Notes under the pieces: generated by a model | What the model was told of the DNA's origin: nothing | Seen by the model: only the letters and a program-made list of their open reading frames with translations | The model's database searches: none | Made by a program: the position numbers and the translations under genes | NCBI GenBank assembly: GCA_010093705.1 | Contig: MU006100.1 | Span: 633,024 to 697,023, forward strand | Length of the DNA stretch: 64,000 nucleotides | Direction of reading: 5' to 3' | Source: Patellaria atrata CBS 101060 | Lineage: Eukaryota; Ascomycota; Dothideomycetes; Patellariales; Patellariaceae | Part shown: positions 48,383 through 59,974 of the stretch, in pieces | Layout: each line of letters opens with the position of its first letter | Position numbering within the stretch: the stretch's first letter is position 1

Positions 48383-51300
48383 CTACCAGTCCAGTCCCCC
48401 AGCTCCCCTTTCCCCTCCAGCCAGAATGTGCGCAGCTTTTCCCCTTTCGCCTTTGCCGTTTTCCAAATGACTCACATCCCGTCCCTTACGGCCCTTGAAC
48501 CCCATCCCGTTCTTTAACTTCTCATCCAGAGACTTGAATGGATCTTCAGTTTCCCCCTTCCTGACCTTCCACTTCTCCGTCCCTAGTACGCTATCCAGCT
48601 CCTCGACTGGCGGCAGCTTCACGTACACCATGCCATCCTCTCTTTCCTCGACGGGAAAGGTAGCGATATTGACCTCAGGATCATTTCCACACTTGCCGGC
48701 GTTCGGACCGCCGAGTTCGTAGTTCCTCTTGTGGAACGGACAGGAAACCCAGAGTTTGTTATTCTGTATATCGTCGCCTATGAGACCGTCCGACAAGGCA
48801 AATGCGCGTTTGTGGGGACACATCTGTTGGGTACAGTAGTACTTCCCCTTGACTTTGAAAATGGCCAATTGCGTATCGCCCCTTTTGATGGCCTGGGAGT
48901 CACCGGTAGGTAGGTCCTTGAATTTGTCTGCCTCTATGATAGGCTGCCACGATAGCTCGCTCCATTTTGTACCTCTGAAATCTTCTTTAGCGGATTCACG
49001 CGGCCAGTATGCAGGGCGCTGTTGGCCGCGGTCTTCTACGGGCTCAACGGTGTCAGAGATAGTAGTCCCGGTGTTCGCGAACTGGGAGAAGAGTTTGCGG
49101 CGTTCGGGGTCTTTGAGCACCTCTGTCCATTCGCAGAAATACGACCCTACCAAGTCTGCCATTTGCTGCTCGAGGTCGGCGCAGATGCCAAGTTTATCCT
49201 CCAGAATCACCTCCTGCAGGTACTTGATGCCGCCAGGTAGGTTCTCGATCCAGCGTGCTGTTCGTTGGAGTTTGTCAGCTGTGCGGATATAGAAGCTTAG
49301 ATAGCGGTCCAGGATCGGGACCACGTCATCTGGTGGGACATCCTTGGCAAGTAGTTCAGAGTGTTTTGGTTTCGCACCGCCGTTACCCGCAACGAAGATA
49401 TTAAATCCCTTTTCCGTAGCAATAAGGCCGAAGTCCTTATTCTGCGCCTCCGCGCACTCTCTCACGCAGCCCGAAACACCTCCCTTAATCTTATGCGGCG
49501 CACGAATACTCTTATACCGTTCCTCGAGTCGGACAGCCATACCTACACTGTCACCGATACCGAAACGGCACCATGTCGTGCCAACGCAGGATTTGACTGT
49601 GCGAAGGGATTTCGCATAGGCATGTCCGGACTCCATTCCGCCGTCGATAAGCTCTTCCCAGATGGCTAAGAGGTCCTGTTTCTTGGCGCCGAACATGTCA
49701 ATACGTTGTCCGCCGGTGATCTTAGTGTAGAGGCCATATTTCTTGGCGACGGTGCCGATGATGATGAGTTTTTCGGGTGTGATCTCGCCGCCGGCAATAC
49801 GGGGGATGACCGAAAAGGTACCGTTGCGCTGGATATTGCCTAAGAAGCGGTCGTTTGTGTCTTGAAGTCCTCTTCGAGGTGGGTCGAGGATGTGCTTGTT
49901 GCTAAGAGAAGAGACGATGGAGCCAATTGTGGGTTTGCAGGATTCGCAACCAAGGGAGTTGGGATCTTTACCACATTCTTTCATCACTTGTTCGAAGTCT
50001 TGCAGTTTCTTTACGTAGATAATGTTAAACAGATCCGCACGAGAGTATTCGAAATGAGGGCAAAGATGGTTTTTGACTTCTTGGCCCATGGAAGTCATTG
50101 TCTTGTTAAAGATGGTTTGGACGAGCGGCATACAGCCACCACAACCGGTTCCAGCCTTCGTGCACGATTTGACGTCCCCGATACTCTTACAGGTTCCGTC
50201 CTTGACAGCTTTGACGACATCGCCTTTGAGTACGTTATGACACGAGCATATTTGCGTGTCATCGTCCCTAGATGTGTCAATATACAATCCTTGAGTTAGT
50301 CTTCTTGGACTTACAGGTCATCCGCATCATCATCTCCTTTCGATGCTCCAACAATAAACTCACTCGGTGGCACCTCCAGAGCTTTCTGATTCTTCACCAT
50401 TGGAACTAATTTTACATAATCCTTCGTATCACCAATCATCATACCTCCAAGTAGATACTTCCCGTCCATGGTAAACAAATACTTCTTATACACCTGCTGG
50501 AAGGGATCCTTGTACGTCAATGCTTTCACTGGAGGTGGCACTGGACCAGAAGTCATATTCTTAATCCTATCCTTCGATTCAATGACACCCTCCTTCTTAC
50601 CTGCACCATGGCGTTTTGGTAGCTCCTTCGGTCCATCACGGTCTGCAAAGAAGTCACCGAAACTTGCTACTTCAACGCCCAGCAGTTTGAGTTTGGTGCT
50701 TAGATCTGGACGTTTGAATACCCGTGGTGAGTGCGCTTTAGCTTGTGTGAGGTTGAACGCGAGGACATCGGCCATCTCGACACCCGGAGCGATGAGACCG
50801 AATGTTTGATTTTCCCAGCTGGCGCATTCGCCGATGGCGTAGATGTCTTTGATGGAGGTTGAGAGGTCGGGATTGATGACGATGCCACCGCCTCTGTCTG
50901 CGCATTTGATGCCAGCCTTCCTTGCTAATTCATCTCGGGCTTTGATACCAATCTAATGATTTTTGAGTTGCTGTCCGAGCTGGTGGTGAAACATGTCCAC
51001 TTACTGCAAAACATATACATGAACAATCCATCTCCTCCCCATCCTCAAACACAACCCCCGTAACGTAGTTATCGGCATCGTGCTTAATCTTACCCACTCT
51101 TTTACTAAGTAGGACATCTACACCCAATGCTCTAACCTGCTCTACAACCATATTCCCCGCATCCCCATCCAACTGTCTCGACAGAACCCACCTATTCCGC
51201 TCAATAAGTTTAACAGCTCCGAAGTCTTCCAAATCCATCATTGCTTTAGCAGCCTCAAGACCTAACAGACCTCCTCCCACTACAGCACCAGTTGTACCTT

Positions 51301-51994
51301 TTCGTGTACTCGAGAACTCGATCAACTTTTGCAAATCATCTATTGTGCGGTACACAAACACGCCCTTGGCATCATGGCCAGGTGTGTGGCGTGGGAGAAG
51401 TGCATCGGACCCAGTGGCTAAGACGAGGATATCGTAGGGGACCGTGTCACCTGCGGAGGTCTTGACGGTCTTTTCTTCGGAGTTGATTTCGGAGACGAGA
51501 GTGTTGAGGTGGTAGTTTAGGGAGCCTTCAGGCATGCCTGAGTACTGTTCGAATTTGGATCAGCATTTGGATGAGATTACTTATGAAAGGTGAATCTGGA
51601 AGTCATACCCATTCTTTAGGATTGAGATACAAGTTTTCCACTTGCCGATGCTGGAAGAAGCTTGTTAGGCCGACCCGATTATACGCTAGATGTGGTTCTT
51701 CTCCTATGACTATGATATCGTACTCGCGACGTTTGACATCAAGTTTCATGAGTTTTTCACTGTATTCCTATATCAGCTAAAGTTGGTAACTAGCTAAAAT
51801 CACCACTCTTTGCCCGAAGGGTGGTGAAAATGCTATATAGACACTCACATAAAGGCAATCCCAACCATACCCAATCCCACAACCACTATCCTCTTCCTCT
51901 TCGTATCTTTTGGAACTCCATTGGTCTGCTCCAACTCGTTCACCTTCTCGGGGAGCTTGTTGGCCTCGGGATCGTTCCACTCGCTGTTACTCAT
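48383..51994 (-). CDS. niiA: Assimilatory nitrite reductase [NAD(P)H]
   Basis: Reduces nitrite to ammonium with six electrons from NAD(P)H; cytosolic second step of nitrate assimilation. Five exons (51994-51849, 51759-51609, 51544-51005, 50952-50315, 50267-48383) sum to 1,119 residues. Order: FAD/NAD(P)H domain starting [18 protein letters not shown], with [15 protein letters not shown] and YAIGECASW; a bacterioferritin-associated-like [2Fe-2S] domain (CSCHNV, CGGC); the siroheme/[4Fe-4S] core with cysteines in SCVGTTWC and SGCVREC (about 719, 725, 759, 763); and a C-terminal Rieske domain with CPH (975-977) and CPFH (1001-1004). Length and order match fungal NiiA. The start follows a promoter with NirA and GATA motifs. 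niaD lies upstream on the same strand; no nitrate transporter gene is seen. Confidence 0.97.
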
Positions 51995-52500
51995 CTTGTC
52001 TTGTGCCTAGTGAACCTTTCCCAAGCGCTTGACACGCCTTTCAGATGCTCAAGTACCACCACTGAAGCTCAAGGACTATGTGGACGATCAATTGTGCCAG
52101 TATAAGACGACAATATCGTAACACGGAACACGTAGCAAAACAAGTGTCTTCCCGAGGACCATTCACAAACTCATAGAGACTTTCACACTCGCATTCGATA
52201 GGGAAACGAAAGACACGGAGCCGAAGAAGTAAATCGAAAGAGCAATGGCCAGGGACTGTAGAGAAAACAGAAAAAAGAATCAAACATCGCCCCTCCCAGC
52301 TATCTTCCCATCATCTCTATCATCCAATCAACCACTAACAAGAGGCCAATTCCTCATAACGTCAGCCGAGTAGGGCCATCTCAAGCTACTCTCTCGAGCA
52401 AGCATACCCGCGGCGCCGGAAATGTACAAAAGGTTCTCAGTTGTTGATTGTAAAGTACAGTAGTAGCATGGTAAGGTTGGGATATACATCACCCATCTTT

Positions 52501-52522
52501 CTCCGAGGACGATCCTGATAAG
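52501..52522 (+). promoter_or_regulatory. NirA-type site next to a GATA (AreA-type) site
   Basis: CTCCGAGG at 52501-52508 fits the NirA consensus CTCCGHGG exactly, and TGATAAG at 52516-52522 fits the AreA/NIT2 consensus HGATAR. They lie about 510 bases upstream of the niiA ATG. Side-by-side NirA and AreA sites are the known arrangement for nitrate-induced, ammonium-repressed promoters. Confidence 0.65.
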
Positions 52523-52579
52523 GAGAGCGTGCATGGTGGTCCGTGCAATGCGACAGCTAGAACTGGGGACGGGAACGTC

Positions 52580-52586
52580 TGATAAG
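52580..52586 (+). promoter_or_regulatory. Second GATA site upstream of niiA
   Basis: TGATAAG, about 60 bases further upstream than the NirA/GATA pair. Paired GATA sites within 100 bases are typical of AreA-responsive promoters. Confidence 0.5.
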
Positions 52587-53039
52587 GGAATGGGTAGCTC
52601 GGATATGAGCACGGACCTACTGTGTTTATGATGCTAGGCATGGTAGAAGATAGATATTTCCCACATTTACGAACGAAATGTAAGCGTTACAAATTGCTTT
52701 TGGCGATTAGATCTGCGTGGGCATGAGAGACATGGTTTCTGGATCGAATAGGGTGTTTCTGAAGTGCCATCCTAGTCAGTTGCTCTGAGAGTCCGAAAAT
52801 AACTGGTGAACTCGTAGTTCAAGGTACGGAGTGTTGTAGATATCAAATATATACAGATTTACAGCACAGCTGAAGCCGCAAATACTCACACAGCTTTGGA
52901 GAGACATTCAAGATGCTCATAGCTCTCTAGATCGATGCGCCAAATGCCAACAACATACGTATCTAAACATGCAATAGTGTTATTGTATCCAAGAATGAGA
53001 ATCCTTACTGTAGAAGTAATTAGTGAGAGCAGTTGAATC

Positions 53040-56000
53040 TTAGAAGAAAAGAAGATGTTCATCCTCCCATCCTAGTTCATTGAGCGCCTTATGTGCTGCC
53101 TTTTCCAGGGCCTCGGGACCGCATATGAGCACAAGAGTCCTGTCTTGTCTGATAGCGTGCACCTTGAGCAACGGATGAGCTATCCGACCTCTGAGACCCG
53201 TCCAGTGTTCCGGTGCCTGTGTAAGAGTGTATAGTAGTTTGCATCTGTCTTCGTTATCGCTCGCGAACTGATCCAGGTCCTCTTTGCATAGAATGTCTTC
53301 GATGAGCCTGTTGCCGTCAAGGACGGTGCATTGTGTCTTATCTTCCTTGTCTTGCATCACCGCTCTGAGAACTTGATATATAGGCGTGATTCCGCTGCCT
53401 CCAGCAATCATGATGAACCTATCCACAAACCGTCGTGTGCTATTGATAAGACAGTTTCCCCGGCCCTTGTACTCGAACTTGCCGATCGGGCCCTTGAACT
53501 CGACGAAATGGCCTAACGGAAGTGCATCCATAGCTTTCGTCATCTTGCCTCCCTTCCGCTCCTTCGTGTCAAAGTAGACTTTGACAAGGACATCGAGGTA
53601 GCCCTTCTGTGTCGTTTCGGAGATCGGAGTATAGCTGCGAATAATTGCCTCTCGGGTTGCCGGGTCCCGTAGTCGGATCATCAAGTGCTGTCCGGTCGGA
53701 AGACCTAGAATCTGTTCGTCATGATCTAGTTTGAAAGTAAAGATACGAGTATCCCAAGAGACGGTTTTCTTGGAATGTAGAATTGCCTTATTCCAGGCCC
53801 GAGTGTCGAGGAATGTTGGTCTTGGCTCGGTCCGGTCACTTTGCACCTCCCCCTCGCTAAGAACTTTTCTCGACGCCTCGTCCAACGACCCGATGTGGTA
53901 CGTCGGCATCATCGCCTTTGCTGTCTCACTGTCTGAAGCTTGTCAATACTTTGCAAATACGCTCGCATGAGGTCAAAGAACTTACGAATGGCCATGAACT
54001 CGTCGGTAGCATCGAGGCCGGCCGCGGAGATGATACTCTGTGCGCCGCCGGGGTGATCTTTGAGGAAGGCAATTCCGTCATACACCTCACCGTTGACAAC
54101 AAACCACGGACTGGAGTCAGTATCATGTTTCCTAAGCTCATCGATGGAGATCTCTCTGTTGATGTCGTCCTTGGTCATCTTGATGTCCTGCGCCTGGCCC
54201 TCGACGACCACCTCCGCTTCTTCTCCGCCGATCTTCTCACCCCAAAAGCCATTCGTCAGGTTACCGCCCGCTCTCTTTACACGCTCCATCCAACCTCCAG
54301 AAATGAGAGCAGGCTGAGTTGGATGCTCAAATCGTAAGTAATCCTTTTCCTGGCTGATGGTAATGCGGTACCAAGGGTTGTTCATCATACCAAGGACCGA
54401 CCAGTACATGTCCCGCGGTTGGAGGTTCATCGCCTCATCCATCGCTCTAACAAAGATATCTTTGGCTTCCTTGAGTTCGCTGACGGGGATATCCATATTC
54501 CAGAAACACCAGCAGAATGAGCTCTGCCTCCAGCTCATATCAAGCGTGCCACCGAAGAGCTCTTGAGCACTGGCTCCACGATACCTGTCCTCAGCATAAT
54601 CGATCTTCGCTAGTCGCCAGCTCTCCCCTTTATTCAGGGATACTTCTACTCGAGTCACTCTACGGCCACCACCTCCATATGCATATCCTTTCACCCGGTA
54701 GTTTTCAGGCCCACCTACAACACATAATTGCTCTTCATGGGCGGGATAAGCAATAGCAGAATTGGTGTTCAGATCATAAATGGCATAACGCTCATCCCGC
54801 CACCACTCAGGCTTATTAGCAGCCTCATCTGGAGACACCATGGTCCTATAGTCAAGCGTTAGAGATATACATTCTTGGAGTGCTTTCAAGTTTCACGTAC
54901 GGTAGTACACGGTTATCGTATATATGGTACCAGTTATCACTGGGACCAGGAGTGAGCGTAAGCTTCTTCAGCCATTTCACACTTCTTCCGCCGATCTGGC
55001 CTGGTATCACTACTCTCAGAGGTTTTCCATGATCTGGTCTTAGCATTTCTCCATTCATTTTGTGCGCCAGCATCATTCCTCTTTCGTCATCCATAGCCCA
55101 GTTCAATTTTACTGAAGTGCCGTAGTATCCATTTGGCTAGATTTTCAACAGTCAGTTACTCTTCTCGTCTCTCGAATGCGAAATTCATGCTAAAATTTGA
55201 CCCAAAAGAAAGTATTCCTCTTTCAACAGCGATGATTACAATTGAAATAGTCTTTTCTCCGTAGATCCTTGATCGTCATACTCAAACTTTCTTTTTGTCT
55301 TTCCATTTCGATTTTGCAATTTCTTCTTTAGTTTTCGGCTTTCGTCTTTCATGAGCGATTAAGATGTCGAAATATAGAACAGAGTCTTCGAGTCTGCGTC
55401 CTTCTTTACGTCTGCGTCCTTCTTCGCATCTTCGTCCTTGTTTGCGTCTTCGTCCTTCTTTGCGACCTTGTCGATCTTTGCGTCCTCGTCTGTTTTAGCG
55501 TCTCCGTCTGGGTTTGCGTCCTCCTTTGTCTTTGAATCCTCACCTTTTTTTGCGTCCTCGGCGTTGATATTGAACTTCAGATGCGAACCGTTTCTTCTGT
55601 CATTCTGCATTGTCATTGAACTTCAGATGCGAACCCTCTCTTTCGTCTTTCTGCGTTGAACTTGAGCTTCAGATCAAGCGGTTTCTTCCATCATTCAATA
55701 AGATTAACGCTGTCCTTTCTTCTTCCATTTTCGAACATTCCATCGAAAACAGTCATTCCTTCTCGCGTCTTGAAGTAGCGAAATGAAATAGTCTTTGCGT
55801 CTCTTGTCGTTCACACTGAGCTTCCGATAGTCTTTTGGTCCTTGGTCTCGCGATTCTGATACTCATACTCTTTTCGTCTATTCCTTTTTCCCATATCATT
55901 CTGAAATTGAACAGTCTTTTCATCTCTTCTCTGCACCCATGCGAATTGAATTTGAACGGAACTTGAATATCTTGTCTAAATTGAAATTAAATTAAACTTA

Positions 56001-56683
56001 CTAGCTTGTCCGCTCCTTCCATACAGACGTATCTTGCATTCCTCTTTGGTCTTGCTTTTCTCAAAACTTCTGACAGTACTACTCCCGTAAAAAGCGCTGT
56101 AGAAACACCTGCTGGTCCCCATGAGAATCCTTTCGTCTTTCGTACTTGGTTTTGCTCCTTTCTTCTATTTCCTGCGCAGACGAGTGTAATCGGACAAGTT
56201 ACTTGCTCGAAGTCTGCGATAAGTTCTTTCAGAGTCAATGTCAATGGGTTCTCCACAAGTCTTTTCTTCCGTCAGCATGATATTCAAAGTCAATTCCGGT
56301 AACATTTCTCACCCGTCAACCGTAAATTCCCAGTCTGGTATTTCCTCCTCTTTCACTTGCGGTACTGCTCCATGGTTTCTCACGTAGAATAACTCCGGGC
56401 TTGTCAGGAATCCTTCATTATATAGATCAGATAGAGGTGCTTCAACATTGAAAGGGTGGACTCCCGTTAGTCGGATTAACCTAGGATCTCTGGGAACATG
56501 GTTGTCGGGAGTCTTCTTATCCAATTCAAGTATTTCTGAAGGTTCTTGTGTGGGTGGTGGTAACGGGAAATCCACAGGACTGGGGGAGTTTTCACCATCT
56601 ACCGTCTCTGGTGGAGTAGGTGGTAATTCGGCCGGGACGCGGTCCGGATGTGACTTCTCGTTCTCGCTCGGCTCAATGCCCAT
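53040..56683 (-). CDS. niaD: Assimilatory nitrate reductase [NAD(P)H]
   Basis: Reduces nitrate to nitrite; homodimeric cytosolic enzyme with molybdenum cofactor, haem b5 and FAD. Five exons (56683-56313, 56260-56002, 55136-54901, 54845-53986, 53932-53040) sum to 872 residues. Order: Pro/Glu-rich N-terminus; Moco domain with FYVRNHGAVPQV, the Mo-ligand Cys in ITLVCAGNRR (about 152) and GFSWGPAGVSTALF; dimerisation domain (YGGGGRRVTRVEVSLNKGES); cytochrome b5 with the haem motif DHPGGA (His about 553); FAD domain with RSYTPIS; and NAD(P) domain ending in CGPEA and LLFF. The start is the first ATG (MGIEPSENEK). The second intron (56001-55137, 865 bases) is far longer than the others (about 52-55) and carries tandem repeats, yet its exons join exactly at the conserved ADKL/PNGYYGTS. 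Confidence 0.97.
55396..55563. repeat. 18-base tandem repeat inside the niaD intron
   Basis: About nine imperfect 18-base units of the type GCGTCCTTCTTTGCGTCT on the plus strand. On the minus strand a frame across them reads as repeated Lys/Asp/Glu/Ala units (KKDEDA-like), but there is no coding need for it here. Confidence 0.85.
55565..55680. repeat. About 45-base duplication inside the niaD intron
   Basis: The block TTGAACTTCAGATGCGAACC occurs twice (about 45 bases apart), followed each time by a CTTTCGTC/CTTCTGTC-N-TTCTGC(A/G)TTG segment; a third, weaker copy (TTGAGCTTCAGAT) follows. It adjoins the 18-base tract. Confidence 0.75.
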
Positions 56684-58978
56684 TGTGTATTTGCTGACTA
56701 TACAAGCTGGATACACAAAGACTGTATAGCGGTATCGATGGAGGATATACTAAATAATACTGGATTGTAATAATGACAGGACGACTAAACGTCAAAAGGT
56801 AGACTGTAAATCACAATAGAGCGTAATCACAAAAGTAGAGAGAAAGACCGCAACAAGCTACATAAACCCGGATAGACGCCCTGGTCCGGGCCTGACGACG
56901 ATCTTGGTGGAGGCATTGGTGGCACTCTACTAGAATATTTGCGTTTCGTCATTTTGTGACTACAGTAGCCAGTCAAGAAGCCGGAGAAGGCGAAAAAGCA
57001 CGATGGCCAGAATAGCAGTCAGCAAGGAATCGAAGGACGTGCCGCCGCGGAAGTGGATGCGTAGAAAAGGGCAAGAATAATTATTGTTCGATCCGTGGAG
57101 AATTCACTATCGAGATCCTGACAAAGTTCACGACGCCTTATCAGCAAGGAGGCAAATCCGTGTTAGTCGAGAAATAGCGTGCATCTTTATCTCTGGGCTC
57201 TGTTGGCGAATAGAGTCCCCTTGGTCGGTTTTTGATGCCTTTTCTGCCCTGCCAGTGTCTATCGATACCCTTCGATATGCCGCAGTCAAAGTATCTCCCT
57301 CATCGGTGTGATCGTTGCATCGCGCTGAAGGGCGTCATCTCACATCTGCAAGGCATCCAGAACGGTTAAATCGTAGACAAGGTTGCTGGAGAGGGTGTGT
57401 TTCGAACTGCGGGGTGCGAAGCCGTGGGTGTTCATTCTCGCAACCGGGAGCTGGTGTTGAAGCAATTGCAGCATCTCTATACTTGCGAGGAGCTTTCGGA
57501 GAAGCCGTAAAACCGTATAAGGGATATAGGAAACAATATCGACGATAATAATAGCACTTCGTGGATAGAAAGATTGTCGTTGAGGTTTGACTAGAGAGGT
57601 TTCCGCGGACCTCTGCCCTGAGAACCAGAACACGAATGGGGGATAGCGGTGCAAGGACCACTCCTTACTTTTAGGCTAGGATGAGAATTCAACGACATCC
57701 CATCATTTACAAACATGAATTCGCATCTTTACGGTTTCCATGTTGTTTGCTATATAATTTCCCTTCTGTACCGTGTAAAACATACCCTATTTGAGAGTCT
57801 GGAACTCCGAAAAGAAGATTTGAGGTACATAGAGGCGCACTGTTGGCCTACATACCCACACCAGGACGGGATGGATAGTTCAGGCTTTTGCAAACAAATA
57901 CGATACGGAATCACTATGAAGCCGGTCTATTAAGTATAGTAATCACCATTTATACCATGACGGAGGGGGGCGTGTACTGTACAGTTTGGGCATACCGTTT
58001 CTTCCACAGCCAATATCGAACCACTACAGTTTTCCCAACAAAAGGTTTAAGATTCGCCCTGGATGCAATCTCGTCGCATATCAAACTGGACCGCAAGGTA
58101 CCAGTCTATACAAATAGAACGCCGAATCCATTTTCTGGATGGAGTATGGGATAGCTCTTGCTGCTATCGGAAGACAGTACTAGGATAGAAGAAGTAGACA
58201 TCACCGGTGCGCAAAAGACGGAAGACGAGCATTCTAACCGAATTTACTCTCCAATCTTTGTCGTCATACAATCTCGAAGGGTATACGAAAACTCTAGCGT
58301 ACTGCAGAGGAGGAGCCGGTTTACCAGGTCACTACCTGCAATCCGTTCAATTTCTACATCACCGCAGCTTCTTCCCGTCGTATAGACGTAAGAAGCCCTT
58401 TTTTTGCAGTCTAATAGTATCATCTGGCATATCATTAAGAGCTGAGTCGCTTCTATACCAGGGATACATGCGAACGGAAATAGAGATCCTTAAATATGAG
58501 CCTTTTGGTGGAAAATGGTGTGGGGGTGTATTTCCTTCATATATCTATCCAATCTTCGTGGGCCTACGTCAAGATACGTTTGATGCGTTGAATTGTTCAT
58601 TAGTCATTTCAGAGAGTTCCGCGATATCATCCTTCGAAGTGGAAAAGTGGAGTAGAAATTATGTATTCATCGTAGTATTCTCTTTGGTTACACCCAACAT
58701 ATGCATATTGCACGCCGTGTCCCTATTCCGAATCCCTGGTCTTGAACCCATGTTATCTATTTCAAGTTGAACCTCCGCTTGATTCTGCGCAGACGTCCAT
58801 GCAACGAGCTATTTCCCGGTTTCATGCAAGTTTGACGCTCTTATTCGTCATTAATCTCCGTCCATGGTTTGTTGTCCTAGCATACTCCTGTCAGCATCAA
58901 TCAGAAGGGAACCAAGCGTCGTACGCGCCCATAAGGGATTTTACCTTGCGCCATTCCAGCAACATCACGTCGTATTCT
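56684..58978. other. niaD promoter and gene-poor region
   Basis: The first few hundred bases are the niaD promoter; I see only weak matches to NirA or GATA consensus there (TCCGTGG at about 57093). Beyond it, frames at 57335-57661 (minus), 57084-57311 (plus) and 58207-58770 (plus, 187 codons, first codon not ATG) have no recognisable motif. None is supported as a gene. Confidence 0.4.
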
Positions 58979-59342
58979 TTAAGTCCTTGAAGAGCGGCGC
59001 AATGGGTGTGCGCTCATTCTATATGGATCTGTTCAGCAAATATCGCATAGAAGTCCAATTTATATCGTCTATACTTACTCGTTCCTTCCTGGCCTTCATG
59101 GCCTTCCTCACTTTTACTAGCCGCTGAGGAAGACTAGAATTGAACTCTGGAATCGATTTCAGATCGACTGTGGTCTATAGTGGGTCGATATCGGTAAGAA
59201 AACATAAAGTAGAGATAAGTACGCTTACTTCTTCGGATTTGATCGAGATGCTGGGGCTAACTTGTCCGTAGCGACCTTCGATGCCGCCTGACGAGTTCGA
59301 GCCCCCTAGCTCGTTGCCTACAGCAACGTTGCGTACAGGCAT
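58979..59342 (-). CDS. Small hydrophilic protein, three exons (72 aa)
   Basis: Exons 59342-59229, 59133-59079 and 59028-58979 join in phase and end in TAA. The product begins MPVRNVAVGNELGGSNSSGG, continues IEGRYGQVSPSISIKSEE, has an acidic Ser/Glu-rich middle (SKSEEGHEGQEGT) and a basic end (HPLRRSSRT). It is fully hydrophilic and probably disordered. Introns start GTAAGC and GTAAGT and end TTCTAG and AACAG. A further intron in the 5' leader (59406-59344, GTATGC...ATCAG) ends one base before the ATG. A TTATAAAG TATA box sits at about 59461. This promoter plan recalls small abundant fungal stress or starvation proteins, but the family is unknown to me. Confidence 0.55.
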
Positions 59343-59974
59343 ACTGATTAATACTGTTAGAGCCGGTATGATGTACAGTTTCTGTCTGTAAAAGAGAATA
59401 GCATACCTGCTTTGGAAGAATGTTGTGTTGTTGTGTGGTAAAAAGTGAGGGGGGACAGCTTTATAAAGGGGTCGATGCCTCAAAATCGAGCCGGGCGGAC
59501 AACAATGGTATAGCTGGCCGAAGCAAATATTAACTCACGCGAACAACCCGAGCAGTATTGGAATACGCTTATCTAATATCCGTGACCAAAAATCTCAGGT
59601 CAGTATCCTACTCCTGAGCTGTCATTGACCCCATTTCACTGAAGATACCTGACTGCAGTAGTCCTTGTATACATGAATAGAATAACTATGCTTCATTCAA
59701 ATGCCTCGAATACAATAGAAACCTCAAATTATAACAGTTAGAGCGCTGTCTGCCGTCGGGGAGCCCATGTGCCTTCCCTTTCAGGCACCTCGTGAACGTC
59801 CCCTAAGTGAATGATTCTCCCACAATAGCTCCTTTACAAACGCTTGTATACGATACTGCCAACATAGGCCCGTGCTTAAAAACCTCCGCTCGCCCCAGAA
59901 ATTGTTTCTGGTTCTCCAGCACAACAAATTCTTTTTGCATAGCAACAGCAACAACAACAGCAGCAGCAAGAAGA
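59343..59974. promoter_or_regulatory. Divergent promoter region with TATA box and CAR-triplet repeat
   Basis: Lies between the minus-strand small gene and the plus-strand proline-rich gene. The TATA box of the former is at about 59461. At 59936-59971 a CAGCAACAGCAACAACAAC-type triplet run lies directly before the ATG of the latter. Confidence 0.5.

Larger units (their letters stand above)
51995..53039. promoter_or_regulatory. niiA promoter region / niaD 3' flank
   Basis: About 1 kb between the niiA start and the niaD stop, both on the minus strand. It carries a NirA-type site and GATA sites (separate entries). A minus-strand frame at 52328-52612 has no recognisable content and overlaps these sites. 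Confidence 0.6.
55137..56001 (-). other. Oversized repeat-bearing intron of niaD
   Basis: Starts GTAAGT (minus strand) and ends AATCTAG. It separates two exons whose joined product is the conserved Moco-domain sequence, so nothing coding is missing. It contains an 18-base-period tract and a second, longer-period duplication and is rich in CGTC/TTCT pattern on the plus strand. Confidence 0.85.

Noticed and set aside
55359-55616. Minus-strand 85-codon frame of Lys/Asp/Glu/Ala repeats as a separate gene
   Set aside because: It lies wholly inside the niaD intron on the sense strand, arises from an 18-base tandem repeat and has no conserved content.
58207-58770. 187-codon plus-strand frame as a gene
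   Set aside because: First codon is not ATG, composition is Ser/Phe/Tyr-rich as expected of chance AT-rich frames, and no family resemblance was found.
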